This document shows, piece by piece, positions 12,363 to 23,339 of a DNA stretch of 64,000 nt. The notes below the pieces were generated by a model, which worked only from the letters and a program-made list of their open reading frames with translations, did no database searches and was not told the DNA's origin. The position numbers and the translations under genes are program-made. Every line of letters begins with the position of its first letter. The first letter of the stretch is position 1. Source of the DNA: Benincasa hispida (taxonomy: Eukaryota; Streptophyta; Magnoliopsida; Cucurbitales; Cucurbitaceae); NCBI RefSeq assembly GCF_009727055.1, contig NC_052351.1, positions 62,512,367-62,576,366 of the forward strand, read 5' to 3'.

Positions 12363-12467
12363 AGGCTGAGGTTTGAATGTAACCTTGTAGTTATGATATG
12401 CTTGTTATTTTATGAGTTGAAATAGACTCTAGAAGTTGCCTACCACTCACTGAGCTTCATGAAGCTC

Positions 12468-14676
12468 GCAACAGTGGGTTCAACCACGAGGAAACTAACC
12501 GCTACATGGGAAAAAGGAAAACATTTGAAAATGGTGAGTTGTTTGCCCAGTGAGTGACTCATAGAAATACAATTTGTCTCAAGCCTTTCATACACATTAA
12601 TTTAAACATATAAACATGCTAGAAATAATCTCAAGCAACTTATGTAGTATCATACGTCATAATCAATCATACTATCAAACCTTAATTGAGAATGAGAATT
12701 TGTAGCTCAAGCTCCCAATGTACATTCATGGCCGTGAGACCCACACTTCAGTCCCATTATAATGAATGTGGCAAGGAGACCGACACTTCGGCCTCTCATA
12801 TAGAACTACCTACGTGCACGTGGAGTATACTATGTACCGTCAACACTGTAGGTACTTCCTCGGATACCTTCTACACCTTAGGTATCTGGTTTACTCGAAT
12901 CATAAATTCATAGAATATTTGAGTACCATAAGTTTAGGCATAGCACTTACCTAGCTTTTACCATTAGAGCAATATCACGATTCAACATGCATGCTTCACA
13001 AATTATAAACATGTAGTTTGCATTACCTTTCTATTCAACCTTAACATGCGCTAGGATTAGTAAAACTCATTTAAATAACTTAAAATATCATGCTTAAGAT
13101 ATGCCCCATGAATCCTTTTAAAACATAAATATAAACTTTAGTTGCTTGGAAAATCCATGTACGTTAGCATGAAATTCATTTAGAACGCATGATCCTTTTA
13201 TATATATTGTTTAAAATACATTTAGTCACTCATGGGTCTTTAGGCTTTAATTTTTCCTAGGCTTGGTAGGCCTCTCCAATAGTCACTCCTACACATAAAA
13301 ATAATAATTTTAGTTACTACTCTGGTCTCCCATTGGAGACCACTTTTTACCCAAGCTCATACTTAGCAAGAAGTTGCCTGTTTGCCCATAATTTCAAGAT
13401 TCAACTTCTAGCGTCAATAACTTGAAAACCAGGACTCATCATAAGAAAGATCCTGTTTCAAACATGCCAAAAATTTTGTTAACAATGTTACCTCAAAGTT
13501 TTAGTATAAAACTCGTTGTGGTTTAACCTAGGCCGTTAAATCTCTCCCGATGGCCCTGAACTGCAACATCCTGCTTGAACAAAGATTCTAGATTTAACTT
13601 CCAAAATATGTAACTCGTACTCCAGAGCTTATCTTGCAAAAGTTCCTTCTACAAACTTGCTTTAAATGGTGTTAATAATAATACCTTAAAATTTCAGCTT
13701 GAAAATTCAATTGGTTCGGCCTAGATCTATGATTCTTTGTCAAGTGCCTGAAAATGCCTGAAAACGAACCTTCATCTCTTCCTTCCCTCTCTGGTTCTCA
13801 TTTTTGTGAGAACTCGCTTCCAAAGGATCAATTTCAGGAACTAGACTCACAAAGCTTTCCAACGGTACTAAGATCGTCTGATTTGCTTGAAGGAATCATC
13901 CAAATTGAGCTCTTGAAGTTCTCTTCTTTTTCTATACCACGGACCAACCCTTTTGAATGAAATCTCCTCAAGCCACCTCACCACTAGTGGAGATTAAGTG
14001 GCCAGATTAAGACATCTTTTCGGATAACTAAAAGAAAATTTTAAAACTAAGCGTTTCGAGCAAACTCGATCCTCGCTGGAAAAAACTCGATGGAGAAGGG
14101 TCATTACTCGATGGAAATTTCAATGGCTCTCTGCTGAATACTTGATGGGAAGGAATCGAAACTCGATGGGATACTCGATGCTAGATAGCTTGCTCGATGC
14201 ATGTTCCTTACTCGATCTCTCGTACTCGAGGTGCGACCCTTCCTCAATTGATCATACTCAATGCTCGATCCTTCCTCGATCACTCACACTCGACGCTCGA
14301 CCATTCCTCGATCGCGTACACTCAACGCTCGACCCTTCCTTGGTCGCTTATACTCAATGATCGATGGAATTTACTTGGTGCCTACCTTATGCTTACTCGA
14401 TGCTCAATGGCATTTACTTGGTGCCTACCTTATGCTTACTCGATGCTCAACAACCACTCCTAACGACTAACACTTAGCCAAAAAAATTTTTTTGCAAGAC
14501 TAGATTAATAAGTATCCGAGAGCTAAGTTCCCAAACTTAGACGATTTTCTTTCTTTAAACTTATCCTTACCTCAAAACCCACAATTCGAATCTAGCTTAA
14601 ATATTTAACCCCATTACTTTGCTTAACTCAAATAACAAACATAATTAAAAAGAAAAAGTAGGGTGCGGGTTTTACA
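12468..14676 (-). mobile_element. Ty3/gypsy LTR (5' LTR position), right flank intact
   Basis: Same subfamily as the LTR at 3786-6220 but lacking about 350 bases of its left end. It finishes with GTGCGGGTTTTACA at 14676 and is followed by ATTTT (14677-14681) then GTAGCCTAAATTTA, exactly the sequence found after the empty target site in unit C (18217 onward). This is therefore the outer right edge of the element whose left edge is seen in units A, B and D. It contains the CTCGATG cassette and a 43-base duplication. Confidence 0.8.
14060..14455 (-). repeat. CTCGATG word cassette plus 43-bp tandem duplication
   Basis: Copies of ACTCGATG, GCTCGATC and CTCGACGCTCGACC at the same place as in the LTR at 3786. 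At its right end a 43-base unit containing TTTACTTGGTGCCTACC is present twice in tandem (14364-14406 and 14407-14449). The sister LTR has a single unit at about 5953. Overlapping short frames here are artefacts of the repeat. Confidence 0.75.
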
Positions 14677-15021
14677 ATTTTGTAGCCTAAATTTAGTTGA
14701 CCATAGTGCTTAAAATCCTTGATTCATGTTTTTGGAGGCCATTGGCATACTGTCCACTAAGTTCAAGAACGTTGGTATGCTTTTGGAAAGTATTAAGGTT
14801 TCAAAACCCGTTGGATTCACTTATCTTCTTGTAATTTGGGATTTTACCCCTTAATTTCGTGTTCAATTTGGATTCATGTTGAATTGGAAAGCTGGAAGTG
14901 AATTTCGACCAAATTACCCTTTTGTAAATTGTTTACACACAGTTTCAAGGAATCGGTATTTGGGAATTAAGACTTAAATGCTACATGTGAAATTTGGTTT
15001 ATGTTTTAGGATTTGATTGAA

Positions 15022-15046
15022 TTTTTTTTTTTTTTTTTTTTTTTTT
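15022..15046. repeat. Poly-T tract, 25 bases
   Basis: Uninterrupted T run inside unit C, left of the gene. The corresponding part of unit D is missing (D starts to its right), so it cannot be compared. Length in an assembly of such a run is uncertain. Confidence 0.9.
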
Positions 15047-16643
15047 GAAGAAAAGAGGTTGTTATATTTTGATATTATTTGAGCATCATTTCATCGTAAG
15101 TGACCCTGCAACTGAAATATCCTTATGCCATGAAATTATATATCGACTTGGATAAGTAACATTGGAAAAGTTCACATGTTATCTTTCTCACGGCTGAAGA
15201 GATTTCCTGAGGAAACTACGAATTTCATGAGTTATTACGATACGACTCTATATAGTGGGACTTTTTTATTGCATGTTGCATGCTAGATCAATTTAGTGAT
15301 AATTACCCTTCCACCTGTAGCTATGTACACCCTAGATTATGTTTGGGTTCACTAGTTTGTATGCCTTTGCGTTCACAAGTTTTGTGTGTCTATGGATCTA
15401 CTAGTTTGTGTTTCTTCATAATCACCAAGTTTTATGAATGCATCACCAATGATAGGACGGGTTTACTTGTTCACTCAAATGACCATACATGTTGAACTTG
15501 AGTACACAAGTTTAGGATTGTCTAGGTATGGACATTCATTTGCATGTGATAACATAACCTTATCCTAGTAGCCTTATCTTGTGTTTTCTTATACTGTTTT
15601 TAAGGTGAGAGAAATAGTGCACTAGACACTTGATGAAAGTTATGTTAATTGAAAGAACTCCTTCGGCATAGTTTCATGTTTTCAAGATCGTTTTGGGTGG
15701 TTTTATTTTTAACCTTCTAAGTTAGAAGTTTTAAATTTATATGTTTTTTTCTCATTACTTTTTAAGTGATTCTGAATTATTTTTTTTAGCATTCCCTAAA
15801 ATATATTAGTGGTGTTTTATTTTATTTTTTTTTAAATATATTTTTAGTTTATATTAAAATGATTAATCAATTTTCTTTTTAAAATTGCATGAATGTCGTT
15901 CTGACCCTAGTTAGAGATTTTGGAAAGTCGGGTTGTTCTATCGAGTCTCTTGGTTTAGACTTCATCTTCTATGACTCAGTTGCTTAATTTTGCTCCAATA
16001 AGTACCTTCATCTTCCTCATCCGTCCAAAATACTCTAAACAACTCTGAATTGCTTGGTCTCAACAAAATAAAAGATTAATTGCATTAGAATATTGAAATT
16101 ATCATGGAATAAAGATATAAATTGCATATTTAAAATTTGTTATAAAGTATAAAATATGTGGTAGTTTGTTTTCTAAGTTACTTCTCTAACAAAAAGAAGC
16201 TTGACTATGCGGAATTATAATTTTATGAATGTCCTATGTCTTACATCAATGTGTCCATGTTCAATTCTTTTAGGTTGAAAAAATTTCAATGGATTAATGA
16301 CATCAACTGATATTACAAAAAACAGATTTAAAAAGGAAATGGACATGGAAGAAGATAGGATATATGGTTTTTTTGTCGATGGAGAATTGTCTTCGAAACA
16401 TCATGAAGAAGTAGACTTACAATTTTAAAATTATTTTATACAAAATACAAATAGAAGCAAAATTAATTTTCAATAACTATCATATATTATAGAATAGTAA
16501 AAGTATGCAACGGAAATTTACAAAAGTTTAACGTAAATCAATATTTAATTCACAAACTGTAGATAATAAATAAAAACTCATTACTATTTTTACATAAATG
16601 CAAACGGATTCATGCATGGAGTCGTTGAATTTATTGAACATTA

Positions 16644-16657
16644 CTATATTTATAAAA
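16644..16657 (+). promoter_or_regulatory. Putative TATA box of the DEFL gene, copy C
   Basis: CTATATTTATAAAAT lies about 125 bases upstream of the start codon at 16777. The same motif sits at 36671-36684 upstream of the copy D gene at nearly the same distance (about 125 bases). Conservation between the two copies alone is weak support because the whole unit is duplicated. Confidence 0.45.
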
Positions 16658-16776
16658 TTGAAATAAATTTATGGATGGAATTTAATGTAATTTTTAGTAT
16701 TTAAACCTTTTCAATCATAAAATTTTTACAACCCAAATTAATAAAACCATATTTGCGACATTTGCTTCTTGAGAAT

Positions 16777-17260
16777 ATGACGAAACTAGTTTTGTATTCC
16801 CCTATCATCTTCATTGCTCTTATTTTTGCAGGTTCTCTTTTTTGTTCCTAGAAACAAAATTAAATATCCATTAGGCATATTATGAAATTTCTCGTTAATG
16901 ATTTTATGATTTTCACGAGCCTTCAGACGAATATCTCAACATTTCCATCACAGTGAAATCTTGATATTTTTAATTGACATAGATAGTGAAATCTTTCGTT
17001 ATGACAAGATATTGCTAATTTGTTTGTTTATTTATTTTTCTTTTTGTTGTTGTATAGTTGTATTGATCTTGATGTCTGATGGAGTCTCAGCTACCCAAAG
17101 ATGTCAAGATATATTGTATAACAGTGGATGCACCCTTGATGACTGCAGAAAGAAATGTTGGGAGAAACATCATAGTATTTCACATCAATACATTCCAATT
17201 AACCCTGCACAAACCATATATGCTTGTTATTGTTTCTATGATTGTGGTAATAAAAATTGA
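16777..17260 (+). CDS. Defensin-like (DEFL) cysteine-rich secreted peptide, two exons
   Basis: Exon 1 is 16777-16831 and exon 2 is 17058-17260, separated by a 226-base GT-AG intron in phase 1. Together they encode 85 residues. The first ~30 residues form a hydrophobic signal peptide (start MTKLVLYSPIIFIALIF) ending near GVSA. The mature part of about 55 residues has seven cysteines in a C-x8-C-x4-C-x3-C ... C-x-C-x3-C arrangement, the CSalphabeta (defensin-like) spacing. An intron between signal peptide and mature domain is normal for plant DEFL genes. Plant DEFLs are secreted and serve in defence or reproductive signalling; which applies here is unknown. Oddity: the cysteine expected between the fourth cysteine and C-x-C is a tyrosine (TAC, 17189-17191), while the copy D pseudogene has TGC there. 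The start is chosen because it gives the signal peptide and is conserved in copy D. It could be a decaying gene. Confidence 0.75.
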
Positions 17261-18216
17261 TATTTTTTCATTCCTAATTTTGTGTAACGTTTCTCACAAA
17301 CTTCTAAAATAATATGAGACATTTTCCATAATCTTTGTCCATTATTTATTGCACACTTTTAAATGGTATGGTTTTAAAACAAATGTTTCCATGTCAATAT
17401 TATATTAGATTTTATTTATGTGTCAAATTATATCCTATTAAATTTTACTCATCCCCATGCCTAGAACATTGATCTTTAGATGTTGGAGAAGTTTTCAGCG
17501 TAAGCCCATAATTTAAGTCTTGTTGGCCTACAAAATTGGTCTAAATAAATGGATGAAACTTCTACGATGATTGGTGAGGAAAGTTCCTAGTTATGCTCTC
17601 CAATCATTTAGAATTGTAGCAAAAAGGATCCTTCAGAATTTAGTCTTAGCTTTTTGGGTTGATGAAAATAATAATTTGTTTTATTTAAAAAATTATTTAT
17701 AGGTTTAAGAATATATATGAGAGGCTTTGTTAGATAATTAAGATTATATGTATTGGTTGGTCAATAACATTATTGACATGGATTAATTTCGTCCACTTTT
17801 ATCAATCTTATCCACTTCCTGTTGCCTGTATTAAAACATATCGATAAAACTGAGCATGACTCAATTAACATACGAGTATCTTAGTAACCACGAGGTTTTT
17901 GTTTCAATCCATACCACAAGTGTAAGGTTTGTAAATTGATTAAAAAACCTTGCATTTTATATGTATGAAACTTTTTATTACTTTACGTTTTTATAAAAAG
18001 TGGACTTGATAGGTTTCGATTTACCTGAACAAGGATGAACATATGTTTTGCTTGGGAGTCGGAGATTTTTACAACAATTTTCGAGGAGGAAATTGTTGAC
18101 CATAGTTACATCGTAGCATCCATGAAAATAAGCAGTAGAATAAAGTTCTAACTAACTTTTACTATGTCTAATAACATTTAATTTTTGTCATTATGGATTT
18201 TTGATTATGAGTAAGG

Positions 18217-18221
18217 ATTTT
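18217..18221. other. Empty (pre-insertion) target site ATTTT
   Basis: Reads GAGTAAGG-ATTTT-GTAGAC without interruption. In copies B and D the same left flank continues ATTTT-TGTCACACC (LTR start), and at 14671-14687 the LTR end TTTTACA continues ATTTT-GTAGCC. The 5-bp duplication is therefore confirmed by comparison of filled and empty alleles. Confidence 0.9.
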
Positions 18222-18398
18222 GTAGACTAAATTTAATTGACCCATAATGTTTAAAACCCTTTATTCACGTTTTTGGAGGGCATACTGTCCAATAAGTTCA
18301 AGAACGTTGGTATTCTTTTGGTAAGTATTAAGGTTTCAAAACACTTTGGATTCACTTGTCTTCTTGTAATTTGGGATTTACCCTTTAATTTTGTGTTC
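18222..18398. repeat. Start of a further tandem gene unit
   Basis: Repeats 14682-14864 (GTAGACTAAATTTAATTGACC ... TTTGTGTTC) with scattered differences, then is cut at 18398 by an inverted copia LTR. It shows that the unit was duplicated head-to-tail. Confidence 0.8.
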
Positions 18399-19208
18399 CT
18401 ACTGATCCTCTAATGAACAATTGGTTTATGATTCAATTACTAAACCGGATCCCTCTCAAGCCAGTGAGAGGGTGGGGCACCTTATTCAAGGCCTGGATTC
18501 AGTACTTTAGAGAACAATCTTTCTTCTATCCCTAAATCTGGTAGGCGTGAATTTCGTCTTGCACCTTATGTCTCCAGCTATCTACCCGGTCCTACCCCTA
18601 AAATGGGAGGCTTATTGAGCCTGTGCTGTTGAGCCAACCCTAACCTATAAAAATCTAAGGATAATCCTGAATAAATAGGAGTTCATAGTTAGCTCAAGAT
18701 TAAGATCGCGTTACATAGGTCATCTAAGCGAAATAGTCAGTGGTCATCTAAGTGAAATAGACAGTCATAAAAAGTAAATAGTGATTATAAAGTAAGAGTG
18801 ACTTATTTCTTGGTCCGATCTTATGCAAACTCATTGCACAGGATACCACTACTCTTCATGTCAATACATGAACAAATTAGGATCACTTCATTTATAGCAT
18901 CTCTACAACAACTTGTAACCGCTATAGAGTAGGTCGCATCCAATAGTGTTATCAGAATAAGGCACCCAGCCTTATTCGTATACTATAGACCATTTTGGCT
19001 ATTTACTTGAACTTGATCCATTTTTATGTCTCTACATAAAGTTCAAGTATTCATGTAATAGCCATGGATCTTAGTTTATTGGATTTAGACAGTATGAAAT
19101 AAATTTAAAGAATCAATAACACCTTTATTGAATAAATGGTTACTAACATCTTTATTGATAATAGAATGTGTAACTTTACAAACTGCGAGTTTTAGGACAC
19201 ACAACTAA
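18399..19208 (-). mobile_element. Ty1/copia LTR (family 1), probable 3' LTR of the minus-strand element
   Basis: Matches the complement of 32912-33610: block CTATCTACCCGGTCCTACCCC, then the pre-terminal GAGTTTTAGGACACACAAC. The LTR terminus CCAACA is missing because a Tat-like LTR begins at 19209. Beyond that LTR, at 23136, lies the polypurine tract and pol of a minus-strand copia element, so this is most simply that element's displaced 3' LTR. Confidence 0.65.
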
Positions 19209-19230
19209 TGACATGCAGAAATGCATGTCA
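19209..19230 (+). other. LTR-terminal GAAA hairpin, outer Tat-like LTR
   Basis: TGACATGCA and TGCATGTCA form a perfect 9-bp stem closed by GAAA. It occupies the first 22 bases of the LTR. A similar hairpin with a different stem starts the LTRs at 19654 and 40389. Confidence 0.8.
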
Positions 19231-19394
19231 TCTTAGGCCTTTTATTTAGAATTATGAAGGCTGATAAGCAGAATATGCGGCAATTATGTTAGGAATTCAT
19301 AAGAAAATAAGTTTGCATTGTTCAGCATTGAGAATCTCGGCTAACCCATTTTTATGCGTTATTATGCGTTCAATTATCTATTTTTGTAGCTGCA

Positions 19395-19640
19395 GGAAGT
19401 GGACGAAAACGCGAGAGCCGGGCTATCGCATAGACGACCGCATGCGGAGAAACTCTCCATCGTAGAGACGAACGCATACGATCAACGCAAGGGTGTTGCG
19501 GTAATCAACCGCATGCATCCATTGCATAGAGGTTGCGATCGACAAGCGATTGCGGTCATCGTGTAAAGTTGCGGTAATCAAGCGAATGCGGTTACTACAC
19601 GATTGTGGCTACACAATAACACATAATAGTGGGATGATCG
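19395..19640 (+). repeat. LTR word cassette, GCGATC/ATGCGG type
   Basis: Dense GCGAT, ATGCGG, TCAACGCA and GCGGTAATC words within the outer Tat-like LTR. A similar cluster lies at 19840-20060 in the nested LTR. The words share the CGAT core with the cassettes of the unrelated Ty3 LTRs. Confidence 0.6.
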
Positions 19641-19655
19641 CAAGGTTGGTGGATG

Positions 19656-19679
19656 ATAACTTGTAGAAATACAAGTTAT
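19656..19679 (+). other. LTR-terminal GAAA hairpin, solo LTR
   Basis: ATAACTTGTA and TACAAGTTAT form a perfect 10-bp stem around GAAA, two bases inside the LTR start. The stem differs from the one at 19209 at most positions while pairing is kept. Confidence 0.85.
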
Positions 19680-21288
19680 TGTTTTATTTAGATTATGCGG
19701 TAAAAAAAAGAAAAGAAAAGTTGCGTCGAGCGTATGAAAATTGGCCTAGAAACGCGAAATTTGTAAAGTGTCGTAAGCACAGCCACTAACCCTATTGCGA
19801 TGGCAAAATGGAATGTCCAAGTTTTTGTTTTGCAGGAAAATAGGTCACCGCATGCAATAGTCGCTCGAGGACAAAAATGAATAACGCATTATCACAGCAT
19901 GTGGCAATCATTCAAGAACAAAGAAAGAACAACGCAATTGCAGTGCATGCGACGATAGATCAAAGACTCAAATGATCAATGCATTTCCACCACATGCGGC
20001 AATCGATAAAAGATCAAAACAATTACACCGCATATGGCGATCAATCGTGGATGTAAAGAGCGACACATTCGCAAGGACTTCTGACATTGTATAGCTTTTC
20101 TGTTGTACGATTCTGACAAATCAATCGTGGAGCAGAACGGACGTTTCCACTATGCCATGGCAGGAAAAATTAGTTTTTCAGAGTGGGACCACTGATGCAA
20201 AAGAAGCCAAGGTCTATAAATAGCTTCATCAAATTCAAAGAAAGGAGGTTGGTCTGAAGAGACAATTTATAGAAATCCAGGGAGAAAGACGAGATGAGAC
20301 CGAGAGGTAAGTCTCTGGAGCAAGCAATCATTTCCATTCCCGAAGAAGCTCTATGCAAGGGTCACTTCTACCTAGAAAACAAGCCTAGGAGGGAAGCTTT
20401 CCAAGCCATTCCTATCACACGTCGGCAAGTAAATCGTCTCCGATTGGGATCCGTGTCAAGACATTGACACTCTTTCTGTATTTGTTCTTATTTTCTATTC
20501 ATCTACTGTGTTCATCTCTAATCTTTCATTCATTATCTGTAACAAATGCTTATCTTCAGATTTAAATATCATTATCGTATTCATCGTCATTTCTCTGTTA
20601 TTCTCTATACATTCATCATCCATTTTCTTCATCATGTGTAACTAATTCCCTAGGGTAAAAGGGAAGGATTAAGCGAGTAAGTTCATCTTTGATGAAGAAA
20701 TCGGCTAAGTTTATCTAAAGCATGCTTGACGACATCTTCACCTGTGAGAGCAGAAGTGAAAATGTTATTCCACCTCTCGAAAGAAGGTTGGAAGAATGCG
20801 TTAACTAAAGCGAGAAGTATTTCCAAAGATGGAAACAACATTGCGTTCACCACGTTCATCCCTGTTTTACCATAGACATATGGGAATGCGGCCGATCACC
20901 GAAAGGTGTAAGCCAATGGAAAGTGGAACCTCAATTGCGTCCTCAACAAGATTGACGAACTTGCGATGTTCTTTCCCTCAACCCATTCTCTTTCTGACTC
21001 ATTTCACAAGACTTGCCACCGTATTCACCAGATACTTTTGTACATCTTCACAGCCAGTCCTCACTTGTATATTTAATTTTTTATTCATTTATTTTATCAT
21101 TACAATTTACTTTACCGCAATTTATTTTATCATCGCTTTACTTTTATTATCGCAATTTACTCTTTACTGCAATTTTACCTTTCCTGAAAGAAATTCATTA
21201 TTCTTTATGTTAACCGGTTGCATATACCACAATAATATCCCATTAAACACAACAATCCACATGTTCGACCTCAGATCACTCTAAGAAA

Positions 21289-21322
21289 CTTGTGTTAGAA
21301 TTATACTTGGTTCTAGCGTAAG
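21289..21322 (+). other. Conserved stem-loop, loop TTATACTTGG (copy 1)
   Basis: Arms CTTGTGTTAGAA and TTCTAGCGTAAG pair at all 12 positions (three as G-U) around the 10-base loop TTATACTTGG (21301-21310). It is flanked by GAAA on the left and AAAACTT on the right. It lies in the solo Tat-like LTR. Confidence 0.8.
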
Positions 21323-22908
21323 AAAACTTATGACATGCACACTACACGAACGCATACTACGAAAGCATCTAAGCATCACCGCATACATCATTTAGAACGT
21401 AGTATTGCATATCATTGTCGCAATGCGCATAAACATACATATACATACGTCGTCAGCAGCCTAATAAGTTGTCTGACGACCATGCGATTAAGAATATTTT
21501 ATTCCATTACAGTGGAATGAACAAATCAACGCATATCTTGAAAAAATTAAAAGATGATGTTGACATTTCACCTACCACGCCGTTAGCAGCAGAGATTTAG
21601 AAAGGACTAACGCGCCACTAATGTCAAAATCAGAGCAGGTCCATTAATCTTGATGGCGATCAAGCTCTATAAATAGAAGTCGCCAAGCATAATTTCAAAT
21701 CATCCAAGTTTCGGCCTTCGGGCAGATCTTTGTGATCTAGACGAACGCGTGAGAAAAAAGCTTGAGAGTTCTTCACCTCCTTCATCCATTCCGAGTGACG
21801 ATCGGAGCCTTCGCCGAAGTTAGATCTCGAGAGAGTCAGCTCCACCGCCCATCCATAGCACCACCGACAGCCTTGATACACATCTGCTGGAAGCAAGACA
21901 TTGCTTCCAGCTAATCATTTCATTTTCTCTTCTTTTCTTATATTGTATTGTATTACATTTTGGATTAAAAAATTAATACATTGTGTGGTCAATGTATTTC
22001 TATGTTTCCTTTTATTCCACCTCCATCTTTCTTTAGTTAGCATCCTTAACTTTCAATGCATCACTTAGTAAGATTGCTAGAGTATCGCATACTTAGCATG
22101 CAGATTAGAGATATGAAGCATGTAGCAAACCACCGAAAGGTGTGCGTTGCGTGAGTGTGTGAAAAAACCTTATTTGCTTAGTGTGAAGCTGTAGCAACGC
22201 CTATCTATAGGCGGACGCAACGCTTGTCTATGAGTAAACTCAACAATAACTCACTGCCTGGGAGGGTAAGTGGTTGGTCGCATTAAGCAATGTAAGCAAG
22301 TCTTCACTAGAGATAGGAATAATCTTACGTCAGCCAAGTTCATGCGGTTACCTTGTTTTATGAGGACATCATTCATCATTTAGGCATACTTGGAAGAGTA
22401 TTCTAAAAACCAAATCTAAGACTCGAGAGAATGGATTGGAACGCATAAGCAAGAATGGGGAACTTAGGAATAAGCCTCGTTTGCTATCACACAGCGTATG
22501 CACCCTACAGAGAGAATATTGCATGTGTCCAAGAAGTAAGATATGGTGGCTGTATGCGGTCATCCCGACCTTTTTGCATACACATCGCATACGTTTTAGA
22601 TTTAGGCTCTAGTGTGTGTAGCATGATCGCATAGCTTGCATTGGTTGAGGTTCCCCTTGCGGTCAATCTTAAGGGTTGCGATGAAGACATCTCCACATTT
22701 TATCTATTTTTCATCCATGTACTACGCGTCAACAGTTGTCGTGTCTCTACCTCTTATTCATACTTTTCATTTTGTTGTCTGTTAGTTAGGAGTAGGAGTA
22801 GTTTTAGCTTAAAACCCCTCCATCATTATTTTATTCAATCGTCTCATACACATCACCGCATACATCTAGCTACAAGTCCCTGAGTTCGACCTCAAATCAC
22901 CCGAGAAA

Positions 22909-22942
22909 CTTGCGTTCGCGTTATACTTGGCGTGAGCGCAAG
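22909..22942 (+). other. Conserved stem-loop, loop TTATACTTGG (copy 2)
   Basis: Arms CTTGCGTTCGCG and CGTGAGCGCAAG pair at all 12 positions (two as G-U) around TTATACTTGG (22921-22930). Flanks GAAA / AAAACTT are as in copy 1. It lies in the outer Tat-like LTR. Confidence 0.8.
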
Positions 22943-23123
22943 AAAACTTGTGACAGGAACGCATAGTCATCGCATACATTTGTTAACACATATTGTAAGT
23001 CTAACGCATGACCACTGACGCATGATAATCAACGCATACATTTAGAACATGCATCGCATATTGCGTTCACCTAATTTTAGTCATTAAGTCCTTGACGACT
23101 CGGTAATTAATTTTTCATGATCA

Positions 23124-23160
23124 AGTTTTTGCACAATACTCCCACTTGAACTGAAACTCT
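23124..23160 (-). other. Copia polypurine tract fused to Tat-like PBS start
   Basis: 23124-23135 (AGTTTTTGCACA) resembles the first bases of a Tat-like internal region. From 23136 the minus strand reads CAGTTCAAGTGGGAGTAT, the usual copia CAAGTGGGAGA polypurine tract that precedes the 3' LTR. The two elements meet without the copia LTR terminus between them. Confidence 0.55.
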
Positions 23161-23339
23161 GGTGGATCAATATATATACAAAATATATACAATGTTGAGT
23201 TACAATGAGAGAATAAATACAATAAACTAGGGCATCAGATACCCATAAAATCTCCCACTTGCCCTATTGACAAATACCTCGTAGACTAGTCCTACTAGGT
23301 GACCCTCGAACACTTTAGCCAAGTGGGCCTTCGTAAATA
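23161..23339 (-). mobile_element. Copia 3' untranslated stretch
   Basis: AT-rich sequence between the RNase H region and the polypurine tract, containing the complement of a stop-proximal block also seen downstream of the plus-strand copia RNase H (GGGAG...GCCCTAGTTTATTGTATT at 32794-32838). It has no open frame. Confidence 0.6.

Larger units (their letters stand above)
8068..12467 (+). mobile_element. Ty3/gypsy LTR, interrupted by a solo LTR
   Basis: Starts TATGAAACCTGGATTTC, a degenerate TGTGAAACC... start like the LTR at 52345 (and the complement of the LTR ends at 48511, 51102 and 54889). It resumes at 10838 after a 2.07-kb inserted LTR. It continues through a cassette of CTAGACGAT words, the GGTCAGGG...CCTAG sub-repeats and the pre-terminal CACTCACTGAGCTT block. 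The right end is missing: at the palindrome GAGCTTCATGAAGCTC (12452-12467) it meets another LTR in opposite orientation. There is no coding sequence. Confidence 0.65.
14682..18221. repeat. Gene-unit copy C, complete 3,540-bp reference unit
   Basis: Bounded on the left by the sequence that follows the Ty3 target duplication (GTAGCC) and on the right by the uninterrupted target ATTTT, after which the unit begins again (18222-18398 repeats 14682-14864). It has not received the Ty3 insertion at its right end nor the copia LTR that abuts GAGATTTCC in copies A and D (position 15199 here). It contains the open DEFL gene. The remaining sequence is AT-rich and non-coding, with a 25-base T run at 15022-15046. 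Confidence 0.8.
19654..21511 (+). mobile_element. Solo Tat-like LTR with perfect target duplication
   Basis: Runs TGATAACTTGTAG ... TTCCATTACA (1,858 bp), flanked by GTGGA at 19649-19653 and GTGGA at 21512-21516. It is inserted in the outer LTR of the same broad family, with no internal sequence. It begins with the GAAA hairpin and contains the TTATACTTGG stem-loop at 21289-21322, about 200 bases before its end. A 151-codon open frame at 20829-21284 lies across LTR sequence and has no recognisable domain. Confidence 0.9.
19209..23123 (+). mobile_element. Tat-like Ty3/gypsy LTR (outer), split by a solo LTR
   Basis: Starts TGACATGCAGAAATGCATGT, a perfect hairpin, and ends ...TTTTTCATGATCA at 23123, followed by AGTTTTTGCAC, which matches the LTR/PBS junction of the related element at 41433-41450 (complement ...GAATCAAGTTTTTGGCAC). 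Without the nested insertion (19654-21516) it is about 2.05 kb. It contains GCGATC/ATGCGG-rich words (19395-19640) and the TTATACTTGG stem-loop at 22909-22942. It has no gene. The flank joins copia sequences on both sides. Confidence 0.7.

Noticed and set aside
20829..21284. 151-codon open frame
   Set aside because: It lies inside the solo Tat-like LTR, crosses the conserved LTR 3' region, is rich in Phe/Thr/Leu runs from AT-rich DNA, and has no homology I recognise.
19204..23074. ACTAA/CCTAA as a target duplication of the outer Tat-like LTR
   Set aside because: It would place the LTR end at 23069, but the following bases up to CATGATCA-AGTTTTTGCAC match the LTR/PBS junction of the related element better, so the end was set at 23123.
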